From Porphyra umbilicalis (Eukaryota; Rhodophyta; Bangiophyceae; Bangiales; Bangiaceae): 64,000 nucleotides of DNA. Position 1 is the first letter of the stretch. Each line of letters starts with the position of its first letter. The notes under the pieces were generated by a model, which saw only the letters and a program-made list of their open reading frames with translations, did no database searches and was not told the DNA's origin. Location of the stretch: assembly GCA_002049455.2 (NCBI GenBank), contig KV918772.1, positions 462,062 to 526,061 on the forward strand. The letters are read 5' to 3'. Positions 33,490 through 45,024 of the stretch are shown piece after piece. Position numbers and translations under genes: made by a program.

Positions 33490-36400
33490 TGGGCTGAGCG
33501 TGTTGTCAAAACCTTGTCCGTCGTGATGGCCTCGCGCACGAATTGGAAGCGATTGTCGATGTGCTTGGTGCGCTTGTGATCGACGGGGTGTTTGGAGAAG
33601 TCAGTGCTGTCGCTGTTGTCGACCTTGATATTGATCGGCCCGCCCGAGGTCGCTGTCTGCAGCCCTTGAGATGCCACGCTTTGCACGAGCTTGTTGAGCC
33701 AAACAGCTTCCTTGCTGGCCTCACATAGAGCCATGTACTCAGCTTCCATCGTGGACAGCGCCACCGTCTTCTGCAACTTAGAACCCCAGCTGACGGCTGC
33801 TCCGCCAAAGATGAAGGTGCAGTCCGTCGTAGAACGTTGTGTTTCGTTGTCACCCGCCCAGTCGGCATCACTCCAGCCTTGTAGAACAAAGGAAGAATTC
33901 TTGTTGAAGACCAGCCCCTTGTCCATCGAACCCTGGACGAACCATAGAACGCGCTTGATCGCCGCCCAATGCTCCTTGCCGTAGCACGAGACAAACCGAC
34001 TCAGCTTCCCGAAGGCGAAGGCGAAGTCAGGACGTGTGCCGACCATCAGTTTCATGACACTGCCGACGGCTTCGACGTAGGGCAGCGCGTCGTCGCTCTC
34101 GTCGGCCTTGACCAGCTGCAGGCCCACCTCCAGCGGCGTTCCGATCGGGTTGCACTCGTCCATCCCGGACATCTCCAGGACTTTCCCCGCGTACTCGCTC
34201 TGCGACAGCTTGAGGGTGCCGAACGCCTTGTCCCGCCTGATCTCTAGCCCGAGGATGAACTTCGCCTCGCCCAGGTCCTTCATCTCAAAACGCTTGTGCA
34301 GAGCGTCCTTAATTTTGTAGATCGCCGCCAGGCTTGATGCCGCCAAAAGAAGATCGTCGACGTACACCAGGACGATGATGATTTCGCCTTCATCCATCAG
34401 GAGGTAGAGGCATGCATCCGGGTCGATGTTATCGAATCCCTGAGACTTGAGGAAGGCGTCGAGCGTGGCGTACCACATCTTGGGGGCTCACTTCAGACCA
34501 TACAGCGCTTGGAGGAGACGGCACGCCTTGTCAGTATACGTCGGATCGACATAGCCATCTGACCACTCCATGTAGACCTCCTCGTCAATGTCGCCGTTGA
34601 GGAATGCCGTCTTGATAACTATCTGATGTAGCTCCCACCCGTTCGCCGCCGTCATCGCCAAGATGCATCGGATGGTGAACTTGGCCACCAGCGCGAATGT
34701 CTCGTTGAAGTCGAGCCCCTTGATCTGCCGATTCCCCATGAAGCACAGGCGCGCCTTGTGCCGCGTCGTGTTGTTCCTGTTCTTGTCAACCTCGTTCTTT
34801 ACCTTGTAAACCCACTTGCCCTTCAGCCCGCGTCGACCGGCCGGGCGATCCGTCGAGCGCCAAGTCTTGTTCTTGCAAATGGCCTCCATCTCCTCATCCA
34901 TGGCAATCTGCCACTTAGCAGATTCTTGCCCTGGAACGGCTCTTATGTACGTCGTGGGCGCCTCGTAAGCAACCAGGCTCACTGGGCGCCAGTACTCGAC
35001 CGAAGGCCGCCGCGCTCTGCCGCTCCGACGCAGCGTGTCTTGAGAGCCGCCACAACCTTGATTGTCGTCCGCGGACTTGTCAGAACCATCGTCTTGCTTG
35101 TCATCCTTGTGGTCATTGTCAGCATCTACGTCTCCGCCGTCGCTTGCAGAGCGCAAACCCGCCTCGACTTCGACAACTTCGTCTCTGGGAAGCTCCCGAG
35201 CAACTTCTGCGACCTCGTTTATGTTCGTCTCGGCGAACACGACGCTTCGTGCCTTGACGACCTTGCCGTCGTAGAGGATGACCTGGTACGCCTTGCAGAC
35301 GTCGGGATAGCCTAAGAAGACGCCCTTCGCCGCCTTGTCGCCAAACTCGCCGTCGATGTGACTCTTGTGCAGCATCACCCAGCACGTCGACCCAAACATC
35401 TGCATGTGGCAAATGTCGGGCTTATTCCCGGTCCACAGCTCAAAAGGCGTCTTGCCGACGGGAAGCGCCCGGCTGGTGACGCGGTTCTTGATGTACACCG
35501 CCGTCTTGATGGCATCCGCCCAATGATCCTGATCGACGTCCTTGTGTCGCATCAGGGTGCGAGCCGTCGCCACTAGACCTCGGTTGAGCCGCTCAGCAGC
35601 GCCGTTCTGCTGCGGCGTGTCGGGCACCGTGGTCTGGTGCGTCGTGCCGTTCTCATCGTGAAGAGAGTTGAATGCGTTCTTCACATACTCGCAGCCATTG
35701 TCGGAGCGCAGGATCTTGATCTTAATTCCGGTGTGCATCTGGGCCTTCGTCAGCCACTTCTTGTACTCCGCGAAATGATCGCTCTTCTTCTGCAAGAATA
35801 CCACGTCTGTCCAGCGGGAGAAGTCGCCGGTAAAGGTGCCGAGATAGAGCGCACCGCCACGCGACGGCTCTGACATTGGCCCGCCCAGGTCCGAGTGCAC
35901 GAGCTGCAGGCGCTTAATCACTCGACCTCCTCCTGCACTGGGCATAGGCGTCAAAGCCGCCTTCCCATAGACGCACGGCTCGCAGACGTCCTTGACCGCC
36001 ATGGAAGAGCACTTGAGTCCATCTTTGTCCTTGTTCTTGATCATCCGCTTAACGCCAGCCACGTTGACATGCCCAAGGCGCGCATGCCAGAGCTGAAGAG
36101 AGGCCACCGCAGCAATACCCGACATTGCGGCCATGTCCAGGTGGTACAGCCCGCTCTTCCGCGTGCCGCACGCAGAGACGTTGTCGCTAATCTTAATGAT
36201 CGCCTTACCGCCCTTAAATGACACTTCTGCACCACTCTCTCCCATCATGCCGACCGAGACGAGGTTGAAGCCCATGGTAGGAACATGGAGTACCTTCTCC
36301 AACTTGATCTTTCGCGTCTTGCCGTGAACGATGACATTGAGCACGACGGTTCCGACGCCCGCCATGGCTACGGACCCCTTGTCACCCATGGTGACGCTCC

Positions 36401-37328
36401 GTTCCGTGGTCGTATGGTAGTCGTCGAAGCACCCGCGCATCCAGCACATGTGTGTAGACGCCGCAGAGTCGACAAGCAACGACTTGGAGATGTCATCGCT
36501 GTCAGCTGCATTGCCCACCAGACAGATCGCGTCGTCGCTGTCGTTCCCATCGTCAGCCGCAATCGCGGCCACCTTGTCCTGTCTCTGCCTCTTGGCCTTG
36601 AGCTCTGGGCAATCGTGAGAGATGTGTCCAAACTTATGGCAGTAGTAGCACTCGATCTTGAACAGGTCACCACGGCGACCTTGACCTCGATAGTTGGCGC
36701 CACTGAGTGCCATATCGCCAATGCGTTCGGTCGACGGTGACTTGTCCGCCTGCCGCCGCTTCTCCTGAAGCAAACGGCTCTTGACACAGTCGAGGCTCCG
36801 GTCATCCTCGCTCTTGGCGTCAAGAGCCACCACCAGGTTCTCGTCCTTGGACGTCAGCCCGTTGAGGACGCTCATAGAAGCGTCCATCTCCGTCACCTCG
36901 CCGCCCATGGCCTTGAGGTTCTCGCCCAGGTTGCGCAAGCGGTTGATGTAGCCCGGCATGCCCTTGCCGACGGTCATTTCGTCGGTGTAGAACTCGCGTC
37001 GCGCCTTCATCTTGTTCATCAAACTCTTGCGCTGAAAGATACCTTGCAGCGTCGACCACGTTTCCCCCGTCGTCTTGCAGCCCGACACGTGCACGAGCTG
37101 CTCAGACACAAGGGTGAGCCCGATGATGGCGCTCGCCTTCGTGTCTCTACGCTTCCACGAAGCCAACTCGCGGTCTTTCGCGTCCGTCTGCTTGGCGTCT
37201 TCTTCAAGAATATCGTCCAGGTCGCGCAGCGCGAGGACGATCTTAATGCGCTGACGCCACTCGTGGAAGTTCGTCTCCGTAAACTTTTCGATCTTGATGA
37301 CGCCCATGCTGGCAGCGCCTCCGTCCAT
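33490..37328 (-). pseudogene. Ty1/copia polyprotein, nearly complete
   Basis: A single frame from ATG 37328 of 946 codons, one stop (TGA 34488-34490, inside the conserved YGLKxAPKMWY box), then 330 more codons. Domains in order: gag (IKIEKFTETNFHEWRQRIK at the N-terminus), CCHC knuckle (CYYCHKFGHISHDC), protease (LLVDSAASTHMCW), GAG-pre-integrase (LQLWHARLGHVNVAG), integrase (LVHSDLGGPMSEP, ILRSDNGCEYV, TPQQNGAAERLNR), reverse transcriptase (VLVYVDDLLLAAS) and RNase H (WSDADWAGDN, VALSTMEAEYMALCE). The RT box that reads HQMDVKTAFLNG in the 22-kb copy reads HQIVIKTAFLNG here, so the first catalytic Asp is Val. The 3' end is cut in the last RNase H motif (DKVLTT) and no 3' LTR follows. Start chosen at the first Met of the gag domain. 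Confidence 0.92.
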
Positions 37329-37489
37329 GATGTCTTCTTGTCGTAGCGCCCGACATTGCCGAGCCGTGTGCCTTGACCGTCACGTCCTTGAACCACCTTG
37401 ACCTCGTCTTCTTCGCACTTGTCGCGACCGCCGCGACGCCAGCTCGCACACCTTGCTCTTGTCACAGCCCCGGCTCTAGGCCCATAGTT

Positions 37490-37880
37490 TGTTGAAGCGC
37501 AGTGGGGATAGGGGATGGGGGACCACGGTGAAGTGGTTGAGTGGCTTGCGCTTGTGTATGTGTGTGCGATTGTGCTTTGTTGGTTGTCCTAAGGTTCGCC
37601 CGCCTCTCCCAACCGAGAGCACCTCTCAAGTAGTTCCCAGCGGCCCAAGTGCTCCCCCCTCTCGCACCCACACCGACGCCCACGCCCTTGCACCAAATCG
37701 GATCACTCACCCAATCAAAAGTTACAAGAGCAAAGCGAAGAACAGATCCAAAACATGCCAAAAGTAACGCCCCAAGATGATCCAACACGAATGTGCGCAA
37801 CTTGACCACGTCTTGCGAATGTACCATGTGGGGTACTATATGGGTCACCGACCATCATCCAACTGCGAACCGCCAGTTGA
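37490..37880 (-). mobile_element. Copia 5' LTR (inner boundary clear)
   Basis: The inner end is at 37490, where the minus strand reads ...TTCAACA followed by a possible primer-binding region (TATGGGCCTAGAGCC). About 200 bp matches the solo LTR at 28.9-29.1 kb in inverted orientation. The minus strand carries a TATA-like CATATAGTACC near 37840. The outer boundary is uncertain because the outer portion does not align clearly with the other copy. Confidence 0.55.
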
Positions 37881-38267
37881 TTCGGCGACAAGCATCACAG
37901 TCCAACAATGCCCGCGTGGCGCGGACCAAAAGGAGGGAACAGCAGGACTTCTTACGGCACCATGCAATACATGCACGTAAAAGAAATTTTGTGCCTGCCC
38001 ATAGCAATGATAATGCAGATTCTGCGTGCTTACCATCTCTTTTTATCGGCAAGACTTGGCCTGACGGGTTCTCTCTCGAGATTGGCTCGTGGCAAAGCCC
38101 ATGCATCTGCGATCCGCGACGGGAGTATTTCGTCTAGGCAGGTGTCGAGCAACATCCGACCGCACGGGAAAAACTACCTTCGGGCGTGTCGATTTGACTG
38201 ACGATGGAACCGTCGTCCATGGCGCTGGAGTACTGTGCTTGCGCACACGACGCGAACGCGGCGGCGG

Positions 38268-38372
38268 GAGCATGGCGGTCGCGAGCACGGCGGTCGCGAG
38301 CACGGCAGTCGCGAGCACGGCGTTCGAGAGCACGGTGGTCGCGAGCACGGCGGTCGCCGTGGTCGCGAGCGC
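38268..38372 (+). repeat. 15-bp minisatellite, about 7 copies
   Basis: Units of GAGCACGGCGGTCGC with single-base variants repeat head to tail. In one frame they encode a pentapeptide VASTA-like repeat; no surrounding gene is recognised. Confidence 0.85.
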
Positions 38373-41300
38373 GGTGCTCCTCCGTTTCGTTGGAGGATGG
38401 AGCGCGACGGGTGCAGCCGCGGATAGAGCAGCCGGCCCCCTCCCCCCCAGAATGTCATCGCGCCTGGGCACCATACTGTTGCTGCCCCCACCCCTCCCAA
38501 ATCATCGGCGGGTCCATACAGGACATCGGACCTGCCGCTACCCCTCGCATCATATCAACGGGGAAGAAGTTTGATGCATGCATTTCCTGCCACACTCTGT
38601 GGGTTCGACTCCTGCAGTCGTGTTTTCGCCATTCCGAGGACAATGTATCGTGTTAAGTGCAAGGTACTGGACATTTCGTCACCTTGGGTACTCGATTTGC
38701 GGTTAGCTGAGTGCGCCATCACCGCGACCAACACGAGACCGTGTCAACGTGACAGGCCCGCGCGTCCTTAACTTTTCCCAATGTTGAACGGCTTGTTTCG
38801 CTCAGGTGTCATGTGTCCGTCAAACGGAGGTGTGGTACTGATGGGCCCCTTCGTCCGGCGTCCGTGTCTCTCTCAAACGATCCTCCTTCTCGAGCCGGCA
38901 GTGTCTGTCTGGGAGCGTCCAATGTTCTGTCAAACGTCTCGTTACATGTCAGATACAGCCCTGTCTGTAGCGTGCGATTGTTCGACGGTCATCGTTTCAG
39001 GTTATCCGAGGCCGTGGGACCCGTAGTGGATCCATCTCATTTTACGATCAGCCAATGGGAGGGCGTCTAGGATAGTCCTCGTGTCCGGAAAAGGGGTGTC
39101 GTGCCGTACTTTGCCTTCGAAAAGAACATGCACGCCCTATTCTGCCACCCGGACTATTGGACCGAGAAAGAGTTGTGTAAATTGTCGGTGGTGGTTCGAG
39201 GTTACTCGACGTTGTTTGCGGCACGTTGACATTGACAAGAGGGTGGTTCGTGGACGAATAAGCGAATATAGACACGTTGCACCAATAAAATAGACACTTT
39301 TCGTTAGTGCATCACTGCTAGGCTTGCTCCAAGAATCGTGCACGAAAAACCGCCGTTTGTGCAAGAAAAGGAGCCCTGTAACACCTTGTATGCAACTGTA
39401 TACAAAGGAATTCGGGCTCTCCCAGGAACGTGGTCTAAGCCCCACTATGCGGTGGCTGGGAGCCGAGCGCTGAGAGCGCGTCTCCGCACCAACAAACGGT
39501 ACGTGATCGAAACTTTCAGTTTCTACATGGGGTCCGCCGACTGTCGGCAGTGGCGGCACGAGAGAGCCGCTCTGCTGGGCTGAGGCAGGCAGCCGATGCG
39601 CTGGGATGTTTAATGCGCGGAGAGCAGCCGCCGCAGGCGCCTGCTTGAGAGAGCGAACGAATATGATTATATATCTCACCGTTTCTTGTGATACAGCGAC
39701 GATTGCGCGACGCTTCACGATAACAGTGCCAGGGTCTGATTGCGCTGGATACTCGGAGATTGCCAACGCGGCCTCCCACGGTTACAGTTGCCTCGACTTT
39801 TGCCCTCTTCACCGACAGTCGGCACCCTCCGCTTCTGGAGCACCACCGTGACTTTTAGGAGTGGGCAAGGGTGGGGAAGCGGGGGGAAGGCGGGTGGGTC
39901 AGAGGCCAACACGGTGGCGTCTGAAAACTTCATGGACGAAGAAGGGGGGGGGGGGGCGCCCTCGGGGGCGCTGCCACGCCGCAGCGTCGTCGCTGCAGGC
40001 GGCAGCCCGACAAAACGCCGAACAGAATCGCTGTTGGGCAACAGCCGAACAGAAGGCCATCTGTTAGGGCCGTCTGTTCGGGGACAGACGCCGCACGAAA
40101 CGCCATTCTGTTCGGCGCCTTTGGTATGTCTTGTGTGTCGGTTCCTCCACTGCCAGGAACTGGCCCGTGAAGCGGCTCTCATTGTGATGATTAGGGGTTT
40201 TTTAAAGCCTAAGACTGTTTTTGGCTTCAAAGAAAGTATGGGGCCCAGCTCGTCATGGACTGCCGTGCGACGAAGTGCCACATCGTGGCTAGGTAATGTC
40301 GAATACGACTTAGCCAGCCCTGTCCTTATATGTAGCTCGTTGGAGGAGGGTTGGTGCAATGGGTCAGAGCAAACCCTGCAACGTCGGCCCCCAGTCATAT
40401 TTGCGAAACGTGGTGCAACGTGGCGCAAACGTGTCGCATTATTAAGGAGATGGGGCCGGAACGCTCCGGCTTCAACGTCTCCGACCCCATCTAGGCTTCA
40501 TTTCGCTCAAATCAAATGACGCAAGTATAACGCATATGTTGCTTTCAGAAATGGGGCCGACCCCATTCCCGACCGGAAATGGGGTCGGTCCGAAGCCGAC
40601 CACATTCTTCTATGCTCTTTCATTGGTCGAGCGATTCGACACAGTATAGAAGATAGCACGCTTAAGAGAGCAACGTGTGGGCCCACGATCAGCCCCGGTT
40701 TTTCACAGTCATTCAGAAACTAGAAATTGTCGATCTGGACCACTCCTCTCGAAAGAGGGTCCACGTCTCTCGCCAGATATTTTTGTCACGGCATGCACAA
40801 AGGGAAGCGCGTTGGATCTTTTTACGCCTGCGTGGCTCCCACGTATCGCTCACAGAGCAATCTGAGAGGGGCGGGGCTGTCGACCAAGGTGTGCTGCGCC
40901 TGCGGAGGGCCTCTCTGGGGGCCCTCGTGGAGGGAGGTCGTTTCACGAGGGCGGCGCGGGCCAACGACAGCGCCGCGTGGAGGGGCGAGATCGGGCAGGT
41001 CGATGTGCTACAGCTATTGGGGCACCCTGACAGGAGCCTGAAGGGGTCCTGCAGCCTGAACGGTCGCGCCTGGATGGCGGGGGCCGCGATCGGCACCGTT
41101 TGAAAGGGGGTGGCCGCCCAGCCACCGTGCATCAGTGGCAGGGGCACCCGCACGAGCGCTGCCTGGGGGGGGTGGTGGCGGGGCCTCCCAGCGTGCATCA
41201 GCAGTGGGGGGATTCGCTGGGGTGGCTGTCCGCAGTGGTCGGCGGGACACGCCATTTAGAGGACGGCATGGGCCGCCCGCTGATTGCCACCGCCGTCGTC

Positions 41301-41585
41301 ACCCCCATCCCGCCGCCGCCGATTTTTGTCCACCCACCACACCCGTGAGAACGGCCGACGAGGCTCCTCCTCCATCGCACCGGCCACGCGCTCTGCTCTC
41401 ACCGCTGGGCTTCATTCCACTCCCCCCCCTCCTCGATCTCGCTGGGCACTCGCGCTGCTTGCACCGCTTGTCCCCCCTCCTCCCTCCCTCCTCCATTTCC
41501 ACGAAGCACCCGGCGCCCCTGCTGTTCTTCCCCATTCCCACCCCGCCCCCCACGGGGTCCGGTCTTGTTCGTCCCTGCTTTCCCT
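38373..41585. other. Intergenic, mixed composition
   Basis: No gene recognised. 38560-39740 is comparatively AT-rich. 40557-40588 is a perfect 10-bp inverted repeat (CCGACCCCAT / ATGGGGTCGG, 12-bp spacer), with a related imperfect one at 40445-40495. 40700-41580 becomes GC-rich again, with frames open on both strands and no domains; the last part leads into the Harbinger transposase start. A G11 run occurs near 39946. Confidence 0.35.
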
Positions 41586-42721
41586 ATGGACGTCCAGGAG
41601 GAGGAGGTGTCGGCCACCGCCTCCCTGCTGGCCGAGGACGACGGCGCGGACGCTGCTGCGCTGGTGCAGGCGCACGTCAGTGTGCTCATGGCGGTGCGCC
41701 GACGCGCGCGCGCCAAGCGCATCGCGCGACGATCAGTTTATCGTGGCTCCATCACGGGGCGCCGTGGCAACAACCGCCGCGACTTTGCGGCCGGTGTGCA
41801 CGCCTTTTTGTGAGACGACTTCGGTGTTGGCGGTGTGCTCCCTTGCTTCGATGACCGGGACTTTGAGACGCGGTTCCGTGTCCCCCGCGCCGACTTTCGG
41901 CGTATCTATTTGGCTGTTAAGGACAAGCCTTTCTTCCAAAAACGCATTAATGCGACAAGCAAGCTGCAAGCGCATCCACTGCAGAAGGTAGTGGCTGCCT
42001 TTCGCGTGATCGCCTACGGCGAAGCAGCCGACCGAGCGGACGAGTACGTGCGCCTGTCTCGGACGGTGATCGCCAAGACGACCAAGTTGCTCATGGAGTT
42101 TATTTTCAAGCGATGGGGACCTACCTACCTGCGACGACCGAACCAGGACGAGCTCAACACCATTATGGAGCGCAACAAGGAACGCGGAATGCCGGGGTGC
42201 ATGGGCTCCCTTGACTGTTGCCACTGGGAGTGGCACCAGTGCCCGACGAGGATGGCGGGGGCGTACCAGAGTCGCAAGGGCAAGCGGGGCATCGTCGTAG
42301 AAGCTGTGTGTGACGAGGACCTGTGGGTGTGGCACCTGCTTGCAGGGGCCCCCAGACGACTGAACGACATCAATGTCATGCAGCAGTAGCCGCTGTACCT
42401 GGACGTCACCGGCGGCCGGTGGCCGCCTCGCGGCACGCCCTTTACTATCAATGGCCGCACCTGCACACTACCCTACTACCTTGTCGAGAGGATGTACCCG
42501 CGCTACGCTTTTCTGATGTCACAGAACCCCAAGCCGTCCACCAAGGAGCAGACGACGTTCAACCGCCTCCAAGAGGCCATCCGAAAGGACGTGGAGCGGA
42601 TGTTTGGCGTATTGATGAAGCGCTTTCATGTTGCGCTCCACCCTGGGCGCTACCGCTCTGTGTCGCAGCTCGTGACGACCCACAAGGCCATATGCATTCT
42701 GCATAACATGTGTGTAGAGAG

Positions 42722-43473
42722 CAGGAGTTGTCATGGATAGATCCCCGAGGATTATATCCGTGCATTATATCCGTATCCACTTGGGATACGAGCCGGACCC
42801 GCTTATCGAAAATGCATCAGGAGAAAAGGAGGAGAGGATATATCTATCCTGTCCGACAGAAATTGCGAAATTATATCGGATCCGTATCCCAGATATGAGA
42901 GTCAGCATACAGGGACATATACGATTATGAGGCTTCGCGCGCCTGGAGAATTCTGGCTAAACATAGTCAATAACTCTTTTCGAGTTCCAAGAATCCCGGG
43001 ATTAATGTCCAAACATTTGGCAGCGACAAGCGGCGATTCAGCCTGACCCGAATGGAACCGTTCAATCGCGCGACTCGACCCAATTGCGTTGTTGTCAGAG
43101 TGTAACACGAGATTCAGAACGGTCATTCTGGCGTCAGTTTACACAAATGGCGGGGAACCACCTCGACGGCGCCCGTTGGGGCGTTGAAATCAAATGCGGA
43201 TTTCAAGTCGTACCGACGTCCATCTAGCATTCGAGTAACGGCTGGATGGCGTCCTTCTTGGGCTCTAATTGAGCAGTCCGTCGGACTTGGGGGATTTTAT
43301 TCGGATTCAACAATCGTATCCGGATACGGATATGATCTTCTCAAACATCCGGTTCCGGAGGCAGATATGCTGATCCGGATCTCAGCTGAGGGAGTTATCC
43401 GCAGTCAGACACGAAGGATCAGCATGTATCCGTATTCTATTACGGCCCAAAAACCATATCCTGACAACCCCTT
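42722..43473. mobile_element. hAT-type MITE, 752 bp, in the Harbinger transposase
   Basis: Left terminus CAGGAGTTGTCA, right terminus (reverse complement) AAGGGGTTGTCA. It is flanked by a perfect 8-bp duplication GTAGAGAG (42714-42721 and 43474-43481). The right end continues TGGTTTTTGGGCCGTA, closely matching the right end of the 242-bp MITE at 25.96 kb. The AT-rich interior with TATCCG motifs has no transposase. Confidence 0.9.
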
Positions 43474-43736
43474 GTAGAGAGTCGACGTAGCAACTTTTTG
43501 AGTCCCCGTCGACGTGCGGTGGGGGGTGATGGTGGGACTAACTGTGGTGTAGGTGGCGATGCTGGCGGCGGGTCAGATGATGGGGAAGGGGAGAGCGGTG
43601 GGACACCAGCTGGCGGCATTGCTGCCGCCGGGGCACTTGCACCTGGCGGCGGCAGCCACGGTGGCGTCGGCGGTGTTATTGCTGCCGCCGGGGCTCCAGC
43701 ACCTGGCGGAGCGTCGGCGGCGTCTCTGCGGCAATA

Positions 43737-44405
43737 GAGAGTGTCGGCAAGTCAAATGTGGGTCGGCGGCGTGGTTCGAGGACACGTTTCGTGCCACGTA
43801 GCAGCCGTTACCCTCATTTGGAACCCATTTGTGGCTATCTGGGTCATCCGACCCACGCCAAATACCGATCGGTGAGGACCACGTGGCCACACACGTGGCG
43901 CTAGTTGTGCCACCACCGCTCGTCTCAGCCCTGGCTTGGCGCCCACCACGGGCGCTTGTGTGTCCATTTTTCAGGTGTATCGAGAAGGTGCATCATCTTG
44001 CACCGTACAAGCTGCCTTTGTCAACCGGGACCTTCCCCCCCCGATGCCGTCACCCCCCCCCCCCCCAACGCCCTGAACTGCTGGCGCCCCTCCATCCAAA
44101 ACTCGCACTATGCCCACTACGTCCCCCATCTCCATCGACCGTCGCCCTGTCATATGGTCGGCCGGGGCGCCTCTCCCAGGGGAAAGGGGTGATGGTGCTG
44201 GGGGTGGAGGTCAATTGGAAGGTGTTGCTCGCAAAGAGGTCGCTGCAGTGCCGTTTCGGTAGATGTGGAGAGCTCAAATCGTGTCAACCGATATTCGAAC
44301 ACTTGCCAATGCTAAAGGTGGGGAAGATGTGGGTACATCCGACGTGGGTCGGCGACCCACATTCTACCCACATTTGATACCCACGCCCTACTTGCCGACG
44401 CTCTC
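43737..44405. mobile_element. MITE with TA target duplication, 669 bp
   Basis: Inverted termini GAGAGTGTCGGCAAGT (left) and GAGAGCGTCGGCAAGT (right, reverse complement) differ at one of 16 bases; subterminal CAAATGTGGGT also occurs at both ends. TA flanks both sides (43735-43736 and 44406-44407), which suggests a Tc1/mariner-type or similar element; a 3-bp AAT duplication is an alternative reading. The interior has a palindrome GTGGGTCGGCGACCCAC near 44344 and a C11 run; no transposase. Confidence 0.75.
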
Positions 44406-44929
44406 TAATGGATAACATTGACGCCGTCGGCACCGCGCCACCTGCTCATAATCCCGTCGCCCAACCGCCTGCCGCCGGCATGGCTGCCATTTTTGATGCT
44501 TGGGCTGAGACGCAGAATGTGCAGGAGAACGAGCCCCTGCGAGCTGACCTGACCGCGGACATTTATCGCGTCCGAGGCGAGCTGCGTGCCCCGTACGTAT
44601 GGAGACGTGATGTAGGGCGTTGTAGAGTAGACACACAGGTTTTTTTTTTTACCGCTGGGCAGGGTTTTTTTTCCTACACACCTTTGCTGCGATCGTGTGA
44701 ACGGCGGGAGGCCCCCAGCGTCGCTAGCCCGGAGTGACTGGCAGACGGGTACGGCGGGAGATCCCCCGGGCTACCTCGGCTGCGGTCATTGCCGCCGTGA
44801 GGGCCGCCCGCGCCGGACTGTCGCGGCATCCACACGGTGCAAACCCGTGGTCATGATGGCGCTCGCGGCTCCCGCGCCGGTGGCCGCGCAGCGCCCGACG
44901 GCGAGTCACCGACTGCGCCGCCGCCGCAG

Positions 44930-44993
44930 CAGCCACCCTCGCCACCGCCGCCACCGCCGCCGCCACCACCGCCGCCGCCGCCGCCACCGCAAA

Positions 44994-45024
<31 letters not shown>

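Larger units (their letters stand above)
41586..44737 (+). pseudogene. PIF/Harbinger DDE transposase split by two MITEs
   Basis: From ATG 41586 (MDVQEEEVSA) one frame runs to 42721. After an N-terminal segment and a helix-turn-helix-like region (VPRADFRRIYLAV, HPLQKVVAAFRVIAYG) come the DDE core motifs MGSLDCCHWEW (first Asp), LNDINVM (second Asp) and RKDVERMFGVLMKRFHVAL (Glu), then HKAICILHNMCVE. Two in-frame stops occur: TGA 41811-41813 and TAG 42387-42389. At 42722 a 752-bp MITE begins; joining across it at the duplicated 8-mer, the frame reopens to 43734. A second MITE (43737-44405) follows, and 44408 onward encodes IFDAWAETQNVQENEPLRAD and LTADIYRVRGEL, like the extreme C-terminus of plant-type Harbinger transposases. 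Harbinger transposases cut and paste DNA together with a Myb-like partner; a candidate partner relic lies at 52.6-53.6 kb. Terminal repeats of the Harbinger itself were not found. Confidence 0.85.

Noticed and set aside
38560-38640. tRNA gene near GGTTCGACTCC
   Set aside because: A B-box-like string is present, but no A box or cloverleaf can be drawn around it.
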